Below, one piece after another: positions 9,878 through 20,771 of a stretch of 64,000 bases of DNA (position 1 is the first letter of the stretch; each line of letters opens with the position of its first letter). The position numbers were made by a program, and so were the translations under genes. Source of the stretch: Hyalella azteca (lineage: Eukaryota > Arthropoda > Malacostraca > Amphipoda > Hyalellidae); assembly GCF_000764305.2 (NCBI RefSeq), contig NW_025941425.1, positions 82,791-146,790 on the forward strand, in the 5' to 3' direction. The notes beneath the pieces are model-generated. The model was not told the DNA's origin. It ran no database searches and saw only the letters and a program-made list of their open reading frames with translations.

Positions 9878-10125
9878 GCAGGGTGGTCCAGTGGTTACAG
9901 TTACGAGTACCAATATTGGAGTAGTGAGTTGTGGGTTCGATCAAAGCTCCTGTGAAAGTTTTTTGGTCAAGTCGGCGAAGTAGCCGAGCGATTAAGCACA
10001 GCAAAATGGGAGCAGTGAGTTAGATGCAGGTTCGAAATCCGCAACCAGCAGTGGAAATTCTGCGATCTTTAGAATCGAAGACAGGTCTAATGGTCTGACA
10101 CCGCCATTACTATTACTATCTTGTT
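9878..10125 (+). mobile_element. Dimeric tRNA-derived SINE-like element
   Basis: Two tRNA-like promoters lie head to tail. The first has an A-box-like tggtccagtggtta at 9884-9897 and a B-box-like gggttcgatc at 9933-9942. The second has tagccgagcgattaag at 9981-9996 and a near-perfect B box, ggttcgaaatcc, at 10029-10040. The second A box resembles those of Leu/Ser-type tRNAs. The element ends in gacaccgccattactattac, a short simple tail, as in many SINEs. It lacks a foldable acceptor stem, so it is not a tRNA gene. No target-site duplication was evident. Confidence 0.65.
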
Positions 10126-10684
10126 AGCTGGTAGATGAGTGGGACTCATCTGGGTTATAGGTTGTAGAGGGTATATGAATTCATTTTTTTTTTGTTCTCA
10201 ACTTGTACAGGTTATATCAGTAGGACTCTACTAGGCCCTATATTTTATAAGATACGTTATTGCTCTTCTTCAGTGGATTATTGCAAATTTTGAACTTTTT
10301 AAGTCATCCGGAAGATGTTACCGATTAGCAATTTTAATTTTCAAATTTGTTTTACTTCCCGGTCTTCCTTGACGGAACCGAAAATGTTTTAGTATGTAAA
10401 CAACAATAAAAGATCTCGAGACATTCCAGCCACCGGCAAATGCTATCCTCCCAATGCTATTCTTATATGAGATAAGACATGACCGGGCAGTCGGCCTCTT
10501 TCGATGTTATTCTTACCTGAATTGTGACTTGTTTCGAGTAGTCATCTCTTCCTTATGCTATTCCTACCTGTGATGGAAAAAAGTTATCCACTCGACCCCA
10601 TTCAATTCCTACCATATAAAACAAAACGTGAGCGTCTGGTAGTGCTCTGTTTATGAGGTGGTGTCGGAACTGGTGTTGCATTTG

Positions 10685-10865
10685 TTCATATAATAATACG
10701 ATGAAGTATGATAATTCTGATGTGATGATAGCGTCTTTAGTAGTCAGAAAATGATGAACAGATATGATAATTCTGGTGTGATGAGAGCGTCGTTGACGTA
10801 GTCAGAAAATGATGAAGAGAGATGATAATTTTAATGTGATGAAAGGGTATTAAGTAGTCAATGAT
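10685..10865. repeat. ~60-bp tandem array (atgataattctgatgtgatg)
   Basis: Three units carry atgataattctgatgtgatg followed by agcgtc and agtagtcagaaaatgatgaa. Confidence 0.8.
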
Positions 10866-11585
10866 GAGAGACGACAAAACGTTGTGCATGCATATTCCAT
10901 ATTCAGTAGACATTTGTAGTTCTACAACAATAATGTCGTAGCTGCGCTAGAAACGCGGCAGTTTTAATGTCAAGCAATTTCCTTCCTACAATTCTTTATT
11001 ACGAAGATCGTGAAGGGTCCCATTCAAAATGTACCATTATTATTTGGTTTTCAAGGTAAACTCCTCATGTAAATGGAGTTATATTTTTCTCTTTTATCTT
11101 GTATTAATGGCGCAGAATCATGCAAATATCTTACCTGGAGACGAACATGCATGGTTAAGTCACGTTTGGTGATTGGTTTAACTTGTATTAATTTTAACCT
11201 ATGAAAGAATCTATTTGAGATCGCCACATGGTTGTACTTCTATTAGTCATATTTGACCAAATGCATTGATTATTAGGTCCACAAATTATATTGTCTGATT
11301 GCAGCGGCTATCGATAAATTTCTCGCGCTTTAAATCCGCGGCAAATTTCATCTATTGAGGAAAAAACAATGTAAAGAATTCTTCATGAAGCCGCCCCCTT
11401 ATCGCAGGCCGTATGCTTATTTGCTGAAAATTATTCATGGATTTCAAATAAAGCGTCTCATTCAAACGTCAAATGTGGAAGCGCAAGGAGCTACTTTCTT
11501 ACGACAGTCTAACCAGTGCAATAATCGTAACTGACACGACAGTCGTAAGTGTCTTTACGAATCTCGTAGTTGCAACCGTTAGCGT

Positions 11586-12003
11586 ATGCGATCGGCGTAT
11601 CTAAGATACGATCAGCGTATGTAAGATACGACCAGCGTATGCTAGATACGATCAGCGTATGCACGATACGATCAGCGTATGAAAGATACGATCAGCGTAT
11701 GTAAGATACGATCAGCGTATGTAAGATACGATCAGCGTATGTAAGATACGGTCAGCGTATGCAAGATACGATCAGCGTATGTAAGATACGGTCAGCGTAT
11801 GCAAGATACGATCAGCGTATGTAAGATACGACCAGCGTATGCTAGATACGATCAGCGTATGCACGATACGATCAGCGTATGAAAGATACGATCAGCGTAT
11901 GTAAGATACGATCAGCGTATGTAAGATACGATCAGCGTATGAAAGATACGATCAGCGTATGTAAGATACGATCAGCGTATGCAAGATACGATCAGCGTAT
12001 ATA
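11586..12003. repeat. 20-bp tandem array with 200-bp higher-order period
   Basis: About 21 units of gtatgtaagatacgatcagc occur with no length change. Variant units (gctagatacg, gcacgatacg, gaaagatacg, accagcgtat) recur in the same order 200 bp apart (for example accagcgtat at 11631 and at 11831), showing that a ten-unit block was duplicated. Each unit contains GTAT...ATAC, which can pair, and tatGTAAGat, which resembles a donor. Confidence 0.95.
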
Positions 12004-12302
12004 AGACCGTAAGCGTTCTCGTAATTACGTTAATTTTTGATCAGACGAACATAAACTTGGGAAATATCTGTACGAACATGTACTTGTACTACGGGTATAT
12101 GTAAACTGTTAATGTGTGTTGTACATATTTGTATAATGGGTATATGTACACAAGCAAGTCATAATAAACATTACTGCCCAATATTTTGCCTTTTATACTT
12201 GCCTTTTATTATAGTACAGGTACGTTAGTACATTATATATTTCTTCCTTGCCCATCGTGAAGTTAGTTGGTGGCAAAACAATCGTTCAAAATTTATAGGC
12301 GG

Positions 12303-12440
12303 GTGAATTTATTTGGGGAATATTAGCGCGGATAAAAATAATTTTGGGAATATTAGCGCGGATAAAAATAATTTTGGGAATATTAGCGCGGATAAAAATA
12401 ATTTTGGGAATATTAGCGCGGATTTAATAAAGTTTTTGGG
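12303..12440. repeat. 30-bp tandem array (gggaatattagcgcggataa)
   Basis: Four nearly identical units of gggaatattagcgcggataa followed by aaataatttt occur. Confidence 0.9.
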
Positions 12441-13884
12441 AATAATTAGCCGGGAATTTTGGGAATAATTAATTCTTCATCGCCTCTTTTGTTTCGTTTC
12501 GGGTCGTTTTGTTCTAATGCGATAAACTCATCCTCCACGCAAGCTGTTGTTATGGGGCGGTTGTTCATCTCCATTATTCAGTGCCGTTACGAATAAGGTT
12601 GTATCACAAATTTCTATTTAACTTTGTTTGCTTTGAGTTCATACATTCTGCGTCCACTCGTTCATTCTTTCACATTTTCTGTCTCCTCACTTCTATCAAA
12701 TTTATTTAAAAATCCTAATGTTGATCATTTTTTACTCATCAACTAATCATCTACGATCGATAACAACGGAGTTTGGTCGGGATAGTTATTTCTAGCCCCT
12801 GCATTATTGTTTGATAATTTTTCATGAAAACCTTTGAATGAACATTCAAATTTGCTCCTGGGATCTTGAAAAAATTTCGCAAGATATTTATTTCTGCAAT
12901 TTTGAAGTCGTAGTAATTGAATGTAACGCGATGTATCCCTCGTTCGGTTATTTTCATCAATTATTCACGTCACATTGTGCCATACGTCGCTCGTTGTCTG
13001 TAACGCGTTCACGACATGTTCACGACACGTTCTGAAGTGTCATGGCCGCCGTGTTATCTCCCTTGCTATTTCCTTACAAATCTTCCTTGTCTGCCTTCCT
13101 AATATGTAATGGCTTCATTGACATGAAACCATTCCCTGTTTTGAATTAATAAAATTGATTCCTTTTTGTTGGAATGGTGAGTGTGGGAGGCCTTTATAAA
13201 AAAATATGTAAAACTGTGTGCCGTTTTTGTGATAACAATAACAACTTATATTGTGTAGTTGTACCTATAATTTTAGAGCGTGTTTGATAATTAATGTTTG
13301 GGTTTGATAACGTTCACGCATACCGTGCAATGTATTGTATGTTCTCAAGCTTAACAATTGTAACATGAATTAACGATCTCTATTGTGTAATAAGTTCTAA
13401 GTTTTTTTTACTCTGATTGTCGGACTAAAAGAAAATTGTGCAAAATGATTCTGTCGTCAAGAAGTCAATTTCTCTAGAAGTTCAATTAAATTTCATTCAA
13501 CCGTATTTTCTAGCTTTATAGAACTTTGATTTTGATGTACTTGCCGTTCAAGTAACACAACTATTACTCGCGATACTGTAACAATATTTATTGTGAGTTA
13601 TCTTAATTTTATTCGAATGAAACAGAAAAATAATGAATATGCATTCTCAAATTAATTCCGAACATCTTTTAAATAGTATTTAAAAAAGAGGAAGTTTGAT
13701 TTTCTTTAAGCGTCTTCTTGCCTCCTGCAATCACGCTACCAAACCGACTTTATTTTCCTTCTGCTACCATCACGTTTCTGTTACCATAACATTTGTGCTA
13801 CCGTTGCATTTTCTGCTACCATTACATTTTGTACTACCATGCCTGCATCGTCATGGTCCTGCTGAATACCTGATGGCGGCCACC

Positions 13885-14145
13885 GTGTTAACCTGTAACC
13901 GTGGTGTTCTAACCTGTGACCGTGGTGCTGTACTAACCTGTGACCGTGGTGCTGTACTAACCTGTGACCGTGGTGCTGTACTAACCTGTGACCGTGGTGC
14001 TGTACTAACCTGTGACCGTGGTGCTGTACTAACCTGTAACCGTGGTGCTGTACTAACCTGTAACGGTGGTGCTGTACTAACCTGTAACTGTGGTGCTGTA
14101 CTAACCTGTAACCGTGCTGCTCTACTAACCTGTAACTGCAACGCT
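13885..14145. repeat. 24-bp tandem array with nine TACTAAC motifs
   Basis: Units of tactaacctgtgaccgtggt followed by gctg repeat every 24 bp. Nine exact TACTAAC heptamers, the strongest known branch-point consensus, lie at 13931 and every 24 bp to 14123. Because 24 divides by three, the frame V-L-T-C-D-R-G-A repeats inside a 205-codon open frame. I treat that as an artefact. Confidence 0.95.
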
Positions 14146-14750
14146 ATTCTTACCAACCGCATGACACACTTTTCGAGCTATTCGGTGACGCATCTTTGGT
14201 GGAATCTTTCAGACATTATCAATCAGCAGACATTTCCTGCCATGCAGTTCCGGTTCTTCTTAAATGTTACTTGCATAACGCGGGACAAGTCTTTAATATA
14301 TTCGGGTAATTAACTAATTAGTTATTATAAACATGGAAGAATATCAAGGCTATCAATCCTCTGGTCTCTGTTTACATTGGGCTATATACTTATTAGTGTT
14401 CAGTTAACTCGGGAGGATTTATTCTTTGGTTTACCATTAACAAAAATATTTACTTAATACTTCTTTAAACCAGGCAATGTGCCAGTAACTTCTACTACTC
14501 CCAGGCTTGAAATCGTCGTGTACTTGAGCGCGCTCACGATAGGCAAGTATTATTAATTTTTCTTGTTATCTGTATGAAAAAATGCTCGGACTCGGCGTGT
14601 TTATTACAATGAACATAAGGAGAGCAAGAAACTTCTTTAAATTACTTGTTTCTGGTATTTGGAGTATTATTCGTCCAAGTATCATATTATACTTGAAGTG
14701 TTAGACATCCAATTCCTCAAAGTGCTCTGGATAACCCAGAGCACGGTTTC

Positions 14751-14842
14751 ATTCATTGCTTTCATTTATCATTAATAAAATTCATTGCTTTCATTTATCT
14801 TGAATAAAATTCATTGCGTTCATTAATCTTGGATAAAAATTC
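14751..14842. repeat. ~30-bp repeat (attcattgctttcatttatc)
   Basis: Three units of attcattgctttcatttatc followed by ttgaataaa. Confidence 0.8.
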
Positions 14843-15032
14843 ATATCATGGTTGAAAAAATCTTCGCGTTTTGTAGCAAAAGAAAAATGCCGAGCGCTGG
14901 CTAATCTATTTTTGAACTCTTGACAATTTGATCTTAAACCGACGCATCTAAATCCGTAGGAGAATAAAGCAATCAGCGAAATAGTTTCCTTCAAAAACTT
15001 ATTTTTTTTTCGCGCTATGTGAATCCCGTACA

Positions 15033-15238
15033 AACGTTTGATCGGTGCGCGGTACATTCATAGTTCTTCATCAAAACGTTTGCTCGGTGCGCGGTACATT
15101 CATAGTTCTTCATCAAAACGTTTGCTCGGTACGCGGTACATTCATAGTTCTTCATCAAAACGTTTGCTCGTTGCGCGGTACATTCATAGTTCTTCGTCAA
15201 AAAGTTTGCTCGGTGCGCGGTACACTCATAGTTCTAAA
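15033..15238. repeat. 42-bp tandem array
   Basis: Five units of gtttgctcggtgcgcggtac followed by attcatagttcttcatcaaaac. Starts at 15036 and 15078 confirm the 42-bp period. It is open in two + frames and one - frame because 42 divides by three. Confidence 0.9.
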
Positions 15239-15654
15239 TTAAAACTCGAAAATAGTACAGCTCGAAGAATATTTTATGCGATTGCAATGACTCTACAGAG
15301 ACACGCGATGTGTATGAAATTACAAAATAAGTCTGATAATTTAAGCCATTTCTAGCGATAGGGGATGAGGCTGTATCATAAGTGAGTCAAATGATGATCA
15401 CAAGTGAGTCACCACCGCCACATTCTGTTAAAGTTTAGCGTCAAAGTAAATGCGTCAAGTTACAAGTTTCTTTTATTTTGCAATGAGTCAATCTGACTCA
15501 TTTAACTCTGCAGAAAACCTTGCGGCTATAATCAAACTAAACTCTCGAACGCCCAAGCAATAAATGGAAATTACATGTTACTTATAAACTATTTAAATGT
15601 AGCGCAATTTACCCTTCGAATCATTCCTTGTGTAAGAATTTACGTTTGCCAAAT

Positions 15655-16510
15655 CGCTCATAGGAGACTAGTTATATAAAGCGTTCACATAAGACTAGTC
15701 TCGCATTGTGTTCACTTGAGACTCGTTATATAAAGCGTTCAGATGAGACTAGTCTCGCATTGTAGTTCACACGAGACTAGCTATATAAAACATTCACATA
15801 AGACTAGTCTCGCATTGTAGTTCACATGAGACTAGTTATATAAATAATTCACACGAGACTAGTTATATAAAACGTTCGCATAAGACTAGTCTCGCATTGT
15901 AGTTCAGACGAAACTAGTTATATAAATAATTCACACGAGACTAGTTATATAAAACGTTCACGTAAGACTAGTCTCGCATGTTAGTTCACATGAGACTAGT
16001 TATATAAATCGTTCACATAAGACTAGTCTCTCATTGTAGTTCACATGAGACTAGTTATATAAAGCGTTCACACGAGACTAGTTATATAAGCGTTCACACG
16101 ATACTAGTTATATAAAGCGTTCACGCGAGACTAGTCTCGAATCGTGTTCACATGAGACTAGTTATACAACCCGTTCACATGAGGTTAGTCTCGCATTGTA
16201 GTTCACACGAGACTAGTTATATAAAGCGTTCACAAGAGACTAGTTATATAACGTGTTCACACTAGACTAGTCTCGCGCTGTAGTTCACACGAGACTATAA
16301 TAAAGCGTTCACATGAGGCTAGTCTCGCATAGTATTCACATGAGACTAGTTATATGAAGCGTTCACACGAGACTAGTTATATAAAACGTTCACACGAGAC
16401 TAGTCTCGAATCGTGTTCACATGAGACTTTTTATACAAAGCGTCAACCTAAGGCTAGTCTCGCATTGTAGTTCACACGAGACTAGCTATATGAAGCGTTC
16501 ACACGAACTA
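15655..16510. repeat. ~850-bp ACTAGT-palindrome array
   Basis: Alternating modules agactagttatataaagc, gttcacatgagactag and agactagtctcgcattgt repeat for about 850 bp, giving a composite period of roughly 27 or 55 bp. Many copies contain GAGACTAGTCTC or a one-base variant, a perfect 12-bp palindrome, beside TATATAA. It is the longest array in the window. Confidence 0.9.
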
Positions 16511-17214
16511 TTGTACCACTGCTGATGAGCTGTTCTCAAAGATTCCATGCCGTCACTAAATGTTCTCTTCATTGTAAGATTGTGTCCGCAGCTTGCGAGA
16601 ATTTGTTGAGCTTTGCGTACACCCTTCTCTCTGTCTGGCCCCGCTTACTCTGATTCGTTGCAGCGTTTCAGTTCGGAAATATTCCTTTTTTTATTAGTAA
16701 GTCCGATTTTGGACATGATATAAGAAATTTGGCCAAATTATTTTAAACTTTATTTTCTTGCAAACATTATGCTTTGTGAATTTAAGCTTGCAATTTTTGT
16801 TTATATTATTTCATGCATAAGCCGATCGATATTTAAGTATACAGTTTTTTCGGTTTCTTTCAATCTAAAAGAAAACTTGAAAATCTCTTGTACCGGCGCT
16901 TGTTTTCGATTGCAAACTAATTGGTAATTTACAGTCCATTTCTCATTACTTTCTTGACGAGGAGTTTAATTCGGCAGCAATTAATGAGATTTTTCTCATT
17001 TCCAGCGCACTATGTTTGCTCACCATGAATTACTGTACCGCCACTTACCCATGTACTCCCAATATTCTAAATTACTATATAAGAAAATTACCAATAACAG
17101 CTCATATATTTACGTGAGCTTTACTCAAGAAATTATTAGGCAGCATCTACACACTTTTTCTGTACGTACTGCTAGATCATATGAGCACGTTATCTTCAAT
17201 TAGAGCGCCCATGT

Positions 17215-17332
17215 TATGAGTGATATGCATATTCATAAAACTCATGTATTCATATCACTCATGTATTCATATCACTCACGTATTAAAATCACTCACGTAT
17301 TCATATCACTCATGTATTCATACCACTCATGA
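17215..17332. repeat. ~17-bp tandem array (cactcatgtattcatat)
   Basis: Six to seven units of cactcatgtattcatat with point changes. Confidence 0.8.
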
Positions 17333-18002
17333 ATCTGTATTTGTATTACATTCTTGGTGCAAACAAAGTCCTCGAATTGAAAGACGCAATTCTTTACTAT
17401 TTACATCGAAGGAAATACCGTCGACATGTTTCATCTGGAATTGAAATGAATGTGGAACCATGCAATAGCTATTGATTGGCTGTTATTTGAGTGCCGAAAT
17501 TATACACTTAATGTAAAGCATTCTTCGTTGTGTAAACCAAACGTTCGAATTAAAATAATACAATACGCGTAATGAACGAAGGTTCGGCGATGTTTGGGCA
17601 AATGCTTTAATGTTTCTCTGTAGGAGGAAACATAGAAACGTATTTAAGACTGGCAAATGAACCCTGCTCTTCAATATATCTTTGACTGCAAAACATCATT
17701 GCACAATTTATGCGGATAGCACAAGAAACTTATCCGTACGATAACGTGGGATTACGAAATTTTATTTGTGATGGATTATTGCGAGATCACAAAATTCGTT
17801 CATTCAAAGTGAAAGTCTTATTGATAACTCACCGAAAATATATCATTCTGTCGGAGAATTTGTCTGGTCTAATGTCTTTAACATTCAGCACCGCGGAGAC
17901 GTCTTACTCATTTGTAGCATAAAAATAGCGTGCATTTCGCGTCACAGCCACATGACGTAACTGCAACGGAAGATAAGGAAACTTTACACAACTAAACTGT
18001 TT

Positions 18003-18047
18003 AAATAGGGGTTAAAAATAGGGGTTATAAATAGGAGTTATAAAGAG
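18003..18047. repeat. Short repeat, taggggttataaa
   Basis: Three copies of ataggggttataaa-like units. Confidence 0.7.
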
Positions 18048-18325
18048 GGTAATGATGAGCTCGATAACATTGGGTCGGGGTGATAATTTGGACAATGTTT
18101 GATAGGGATTAAAGAGTAATACATAGGATGTAATACTAGATAGGTAATGTTTTGAAGTACGTAGTATATAAGTAGTATTTTGGACCGCATCATCGTTTGT
18201 GCATGATAACGATACGATAAGGGACCTGATAACGATACTATATGGCACCTGATTGAACGTCTGAAAGATTTCCACAATTAAATGAAACAGGATGACTCTC
18301 CGATAGCTCCTGTCTGCCTTTGCCA

Positions 18326-18410
18326 TTCTTGTTACTAAGAGTACTTTGCTATTGTTATTAAGAGTACATTGCTATTGTTATAATGAGTACTTTACTATTG
18401 TTGCCATTGT
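18326..18410. repeat. ~27-bp repeat (aagagtactttgctattgtt)
   Basis: Three units of aagagtactttgctattgtt plus a few bases, about 340 bp upstream of exon B. Confidence 0.75.
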
Positions 18411-18745
18411 AATACTGATTGCCAGTTTTTAGTAGTTTACTGCTTGCTTCTCAGAACTCTGTTATCTAATCCATGTTATGATTCTATATCAGTCTACCCA
18501 GTGCAACAGTATTCACATGTGCTCTTTGCTAAACATTGTAGCTACGTTGATCATGATAATGATGAATATATTCATGGTATATCAATTGTGTCATTTATTA
18601 TCTGACTGTGCACACAAGCTTCACTTGTATCAGTCATTTCAATTATTCCTCACATGTATTTATTAATTTAAAATCATAGAAAACGCTCGAGAAAACGAGT
18701 ATTTTGAAGGTAGACTGAAATGCTCTGGTTTCTCGTTGCTTTCAG

Positions 18746-19707
18746 GGGGTCATCCTGTTTTAAATGAGTTATTGTGCTTGGATACTGGAAACGGTAGTGG
18801 TGCTGGTGGTGGTAGTGGTGGTGGTGGTGGGACACCAACAATGGGTGGTGGTGGTGGTGGTGGTGGAGGTGGAGTAATAATGAGCAAAAAAGCGGTACCG
18901 ACGCCATGTCCCATATGCAACAAAGTGCTGAGCAACGCATACAACATGCGTGTGCATCTCGAGACGCACCAAGACATCACGTACAAGTGTCTCATATGTG
19001 GCATCGTGACACGCACGCGTGACACCATGCGTAAGCATCTCTCTAACGTACACAAGCTGCGTAACGTGCAACTAAAGAACTCCTTCAAGAAGATCACTGC
19101 CAAGGGGGATCCAGCCCCAGGAATTGGGGGATATGCCGACCTTACCACTCCCCCCAAATGCTCTAAGTCACCCCCACCGTTACTCACCGCGTCACAAGCT
19201 TACGCTGCACGTAATTCATTCAAGAACGCATCACCTTCTCTGTCGGCCGCCATGAAGCTTGACCCAGAGGGGGGCGGTAGCCCCATCAAGCTTGAGCCCG
19301 GGTCGCCCCCTAGGGATGGGGGGAAGCTTAAGAGCGCTCTTACTTCCTCAAGCTCATGCCTCACCCTCACCCCTGGCATCCCGCCATCCCTAACCACCCC
19401 CATGATCACATCCGGGGATTTGTCCTCCATCGCCACCATGACCTCCGCCACCATCAATGATGTCACCGCCGCCGCTGTGGCCGCCGCCACCGCCACCCTC
19501 TTCCCCAGCTTCGCCACCGCCGCCACGGACGACTCGGCCCGCCACGGCAGCGGCGGCCGAACGTCGCCCGCCACCACCAGCGCCAGCACGTCAACGTCGT
19601 CCATCTTTACGTCGACTTCGTCACTTTTCGACGCCACGGACGCAGTCAACGTCGCACAGGGCAACAAACTCGCGTCCATCGTCAGCAAGCTCAGCCAGAA
19701 GCAGTGA
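18746..19707 (+). CDS. Alternative terminal exon B: two C2H2 fingers, SUMO motif, long Ala/Ser/Thr tail
   Basis: The acceptor is tttctcgttgctttcag (AG at 18744-18745). The split codon becomes Gly and the frame gives 320 residues to TGA 19705-19707. In order: a Gly-rich run (residues about 14-47, coded by GGT repeats); finger 1 CPIC-X12-H-X3-H (18907-18969); a six-residue linker; finger 2 CLIC-X12-H-X4-H (18988-19053); a basic patch (KLRNVQLKNSFKK); a Pro/Ser region with I-K-L-E-P-G-S-P at 19285-19308; an Ala/Thr-rich stretch; and a Ser/Thr-rich end. This is the largest complete isoform-specific tail here, presumably nuclear and DNA-binding. The GC-rich third positions mark it as strongly coding against the AT-rich flanks. 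Several antisense and shifted open frames over it are shadows. The first AATAAA after the stop is at 20519-20524. Confidence 0.93.
18793..18873 (+). repeat. Coding GGT trinucleotide repeat (poly-Gly)
   Basis: Two blocks of ggt/gga codons are separated by acaccaacaatg. They encode the Gly-rich spacer before the exon B fingers and are likely length-polymorphic. Confidence 0.9.
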
Positions 19708-19855
19708 GCCGGCAACCCGCGACCAGTCCGTTCATTTCCTCCCGGCAACTTCAGCCGGCAACCTATAGCCGGCAACCCGCAGCCGGCAACCCGCAGCCGG
19801 CAACCCATAGCCGGCAACCTACAGCCGGCAACCCACAGCCGGTGAACCACTTGCC
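19706..19855. repeat. 14-bp GC-rich array abutting the exon B stop
   Basis: About nine units of agccggcaacccgc begin at the TGA itself, each with the palindrome GCCGGC. The coding frame stays open about 45 codons past the stop through this array, which I attribute to composition. Confidence 0.9.
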
Positions 19856-20671
19856 GGAAATGTAATTTAATTTCTCGACAATGATGTTATAGAGGTTGGG
19901 CGACTGAAAAAAACGAGGCTGGTGTTTTAGCATAAAAAATTGATGTTTCAACATAAAAAAAACTATTCTAAGGTTATAATACGTAAATTGAGATTTGCAG
20001 GATGAACTACGCTGTTAGAGTAACAAACGTTTGCGTATAACGAGCAGTGCGACATTCGTTAACCTGAACCGCGTCATCTAAGGTCATCTGCCATAAGTCA
20101 TTTATTTTACAATAATTTTATTCAAAATGTTATATGAACATTTCATATAACAAAGAAAAATAATTGTATCCAGTCACGTCAAAATTACGCTGAAATAGAG
20201 GAGTCGAAAGTAAAATTTTTCTTTTTTCGATATTACACAGACAATCATGTCTGTGCTAAAGTCTCTAGCGGAAAATCTACTCCTTTTGAATTATTTTTTT
20301 GTTTCCGGAATTGCATTGATTAGATTGCCTTTGCCAATTTAATGATAATTTGTTATTGTGTTTATTACATCCTGTCAATTTAAAGCATAATTTTGGCTTG
20401 CATTTTCCTGAGCGCTATAAGACAAAGATCGCTTTTGTCATACCTGTAAAATTTTAGGCAAGAAAGGGATCGTGTCCGTTACAACGCAGTTGTTCTCAAC
20501 GCGCAATAACTCTGCTAAAATAAAATACTCTGCAATAATGAAAAAATTCTATAAATTAAGCTCCGATAATTACATTTTGTTATATATATTTTGACGACAA
20601 TAAATATGCTAAACATGAAACGCGTGCTCAGGTTGGCGCATGCGTGGTGAAGTGCCAAGTTTAAGAAATTG

Positions 20672-20771
20672 CTTTCACCTCCCGGCAAATGACGTTGAAA
20701 CGACGTCTAATTAACGTTGATTCAACTAACAACGTTTAATTCAACGTCATATGTTCGGGTGGGGGGGGGGG
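20672..20771. mobile_element. CAACGTTGA-type palindromic element with poly-G end
   Basis: The inverted repeat atgacgttgaa (20689-20699) and ttcaacgtcat (20740-20750) is extended outward by cacctcccggcaa against gttcgggtggg. Inside are further aacgttgattcaac-like copies. It ends in a run of about 13 G. Short elements built of similar CAACGTTGA motifs are, as far as I recall, common in aquatic animal genomes. I read it as a MITE remnant or hairpin. Confidence 0.5.

Larger units (their letters stand above)
9065..18745 (+). other. 3'UTR of exon A and intron to exon B
   Basis: This interval contains the exon A 3'UTR array, a dimeric SINE and many tandem arrays, each listed. The stretches 9300-9870, 10130-10680, 10870-11570, 12430-13880, 14150-14750, 16510-17210, 17335-18000 and 18410-18720 show no gene, RNA or repeat that I can support. 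Scattered open frames of 60-100 codons there look like chance. Confidence 0.6.

Noticed and set aside
9880..10045. True tRNA gene(s)
   Set aside because: A and B boxes are present but the arms needed for a cloverleaf are not; fits a tRNA-derived SINE.
13696..14313. 205-codon open frame with V-L-T-C-D-R-G-A repeats
   Set aside because: The repeats come from a 24-bp minisatellite and the flanking parts are composition-driven; no homologous fold recognised.
15033..15238. CRISPR-like array of repeats
   Set aside because: Units are contiguous with no unique spacers, and the sequence is clearly from a eukaryotic nucleus; ordinary minisatellite.
18750..19850. Minus-strand open frames of 100-216 codons opposite exon B
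   Set aside because: Shadows of a GC-rich coding exon; the + strand has two complete fingers and the right splice phase.
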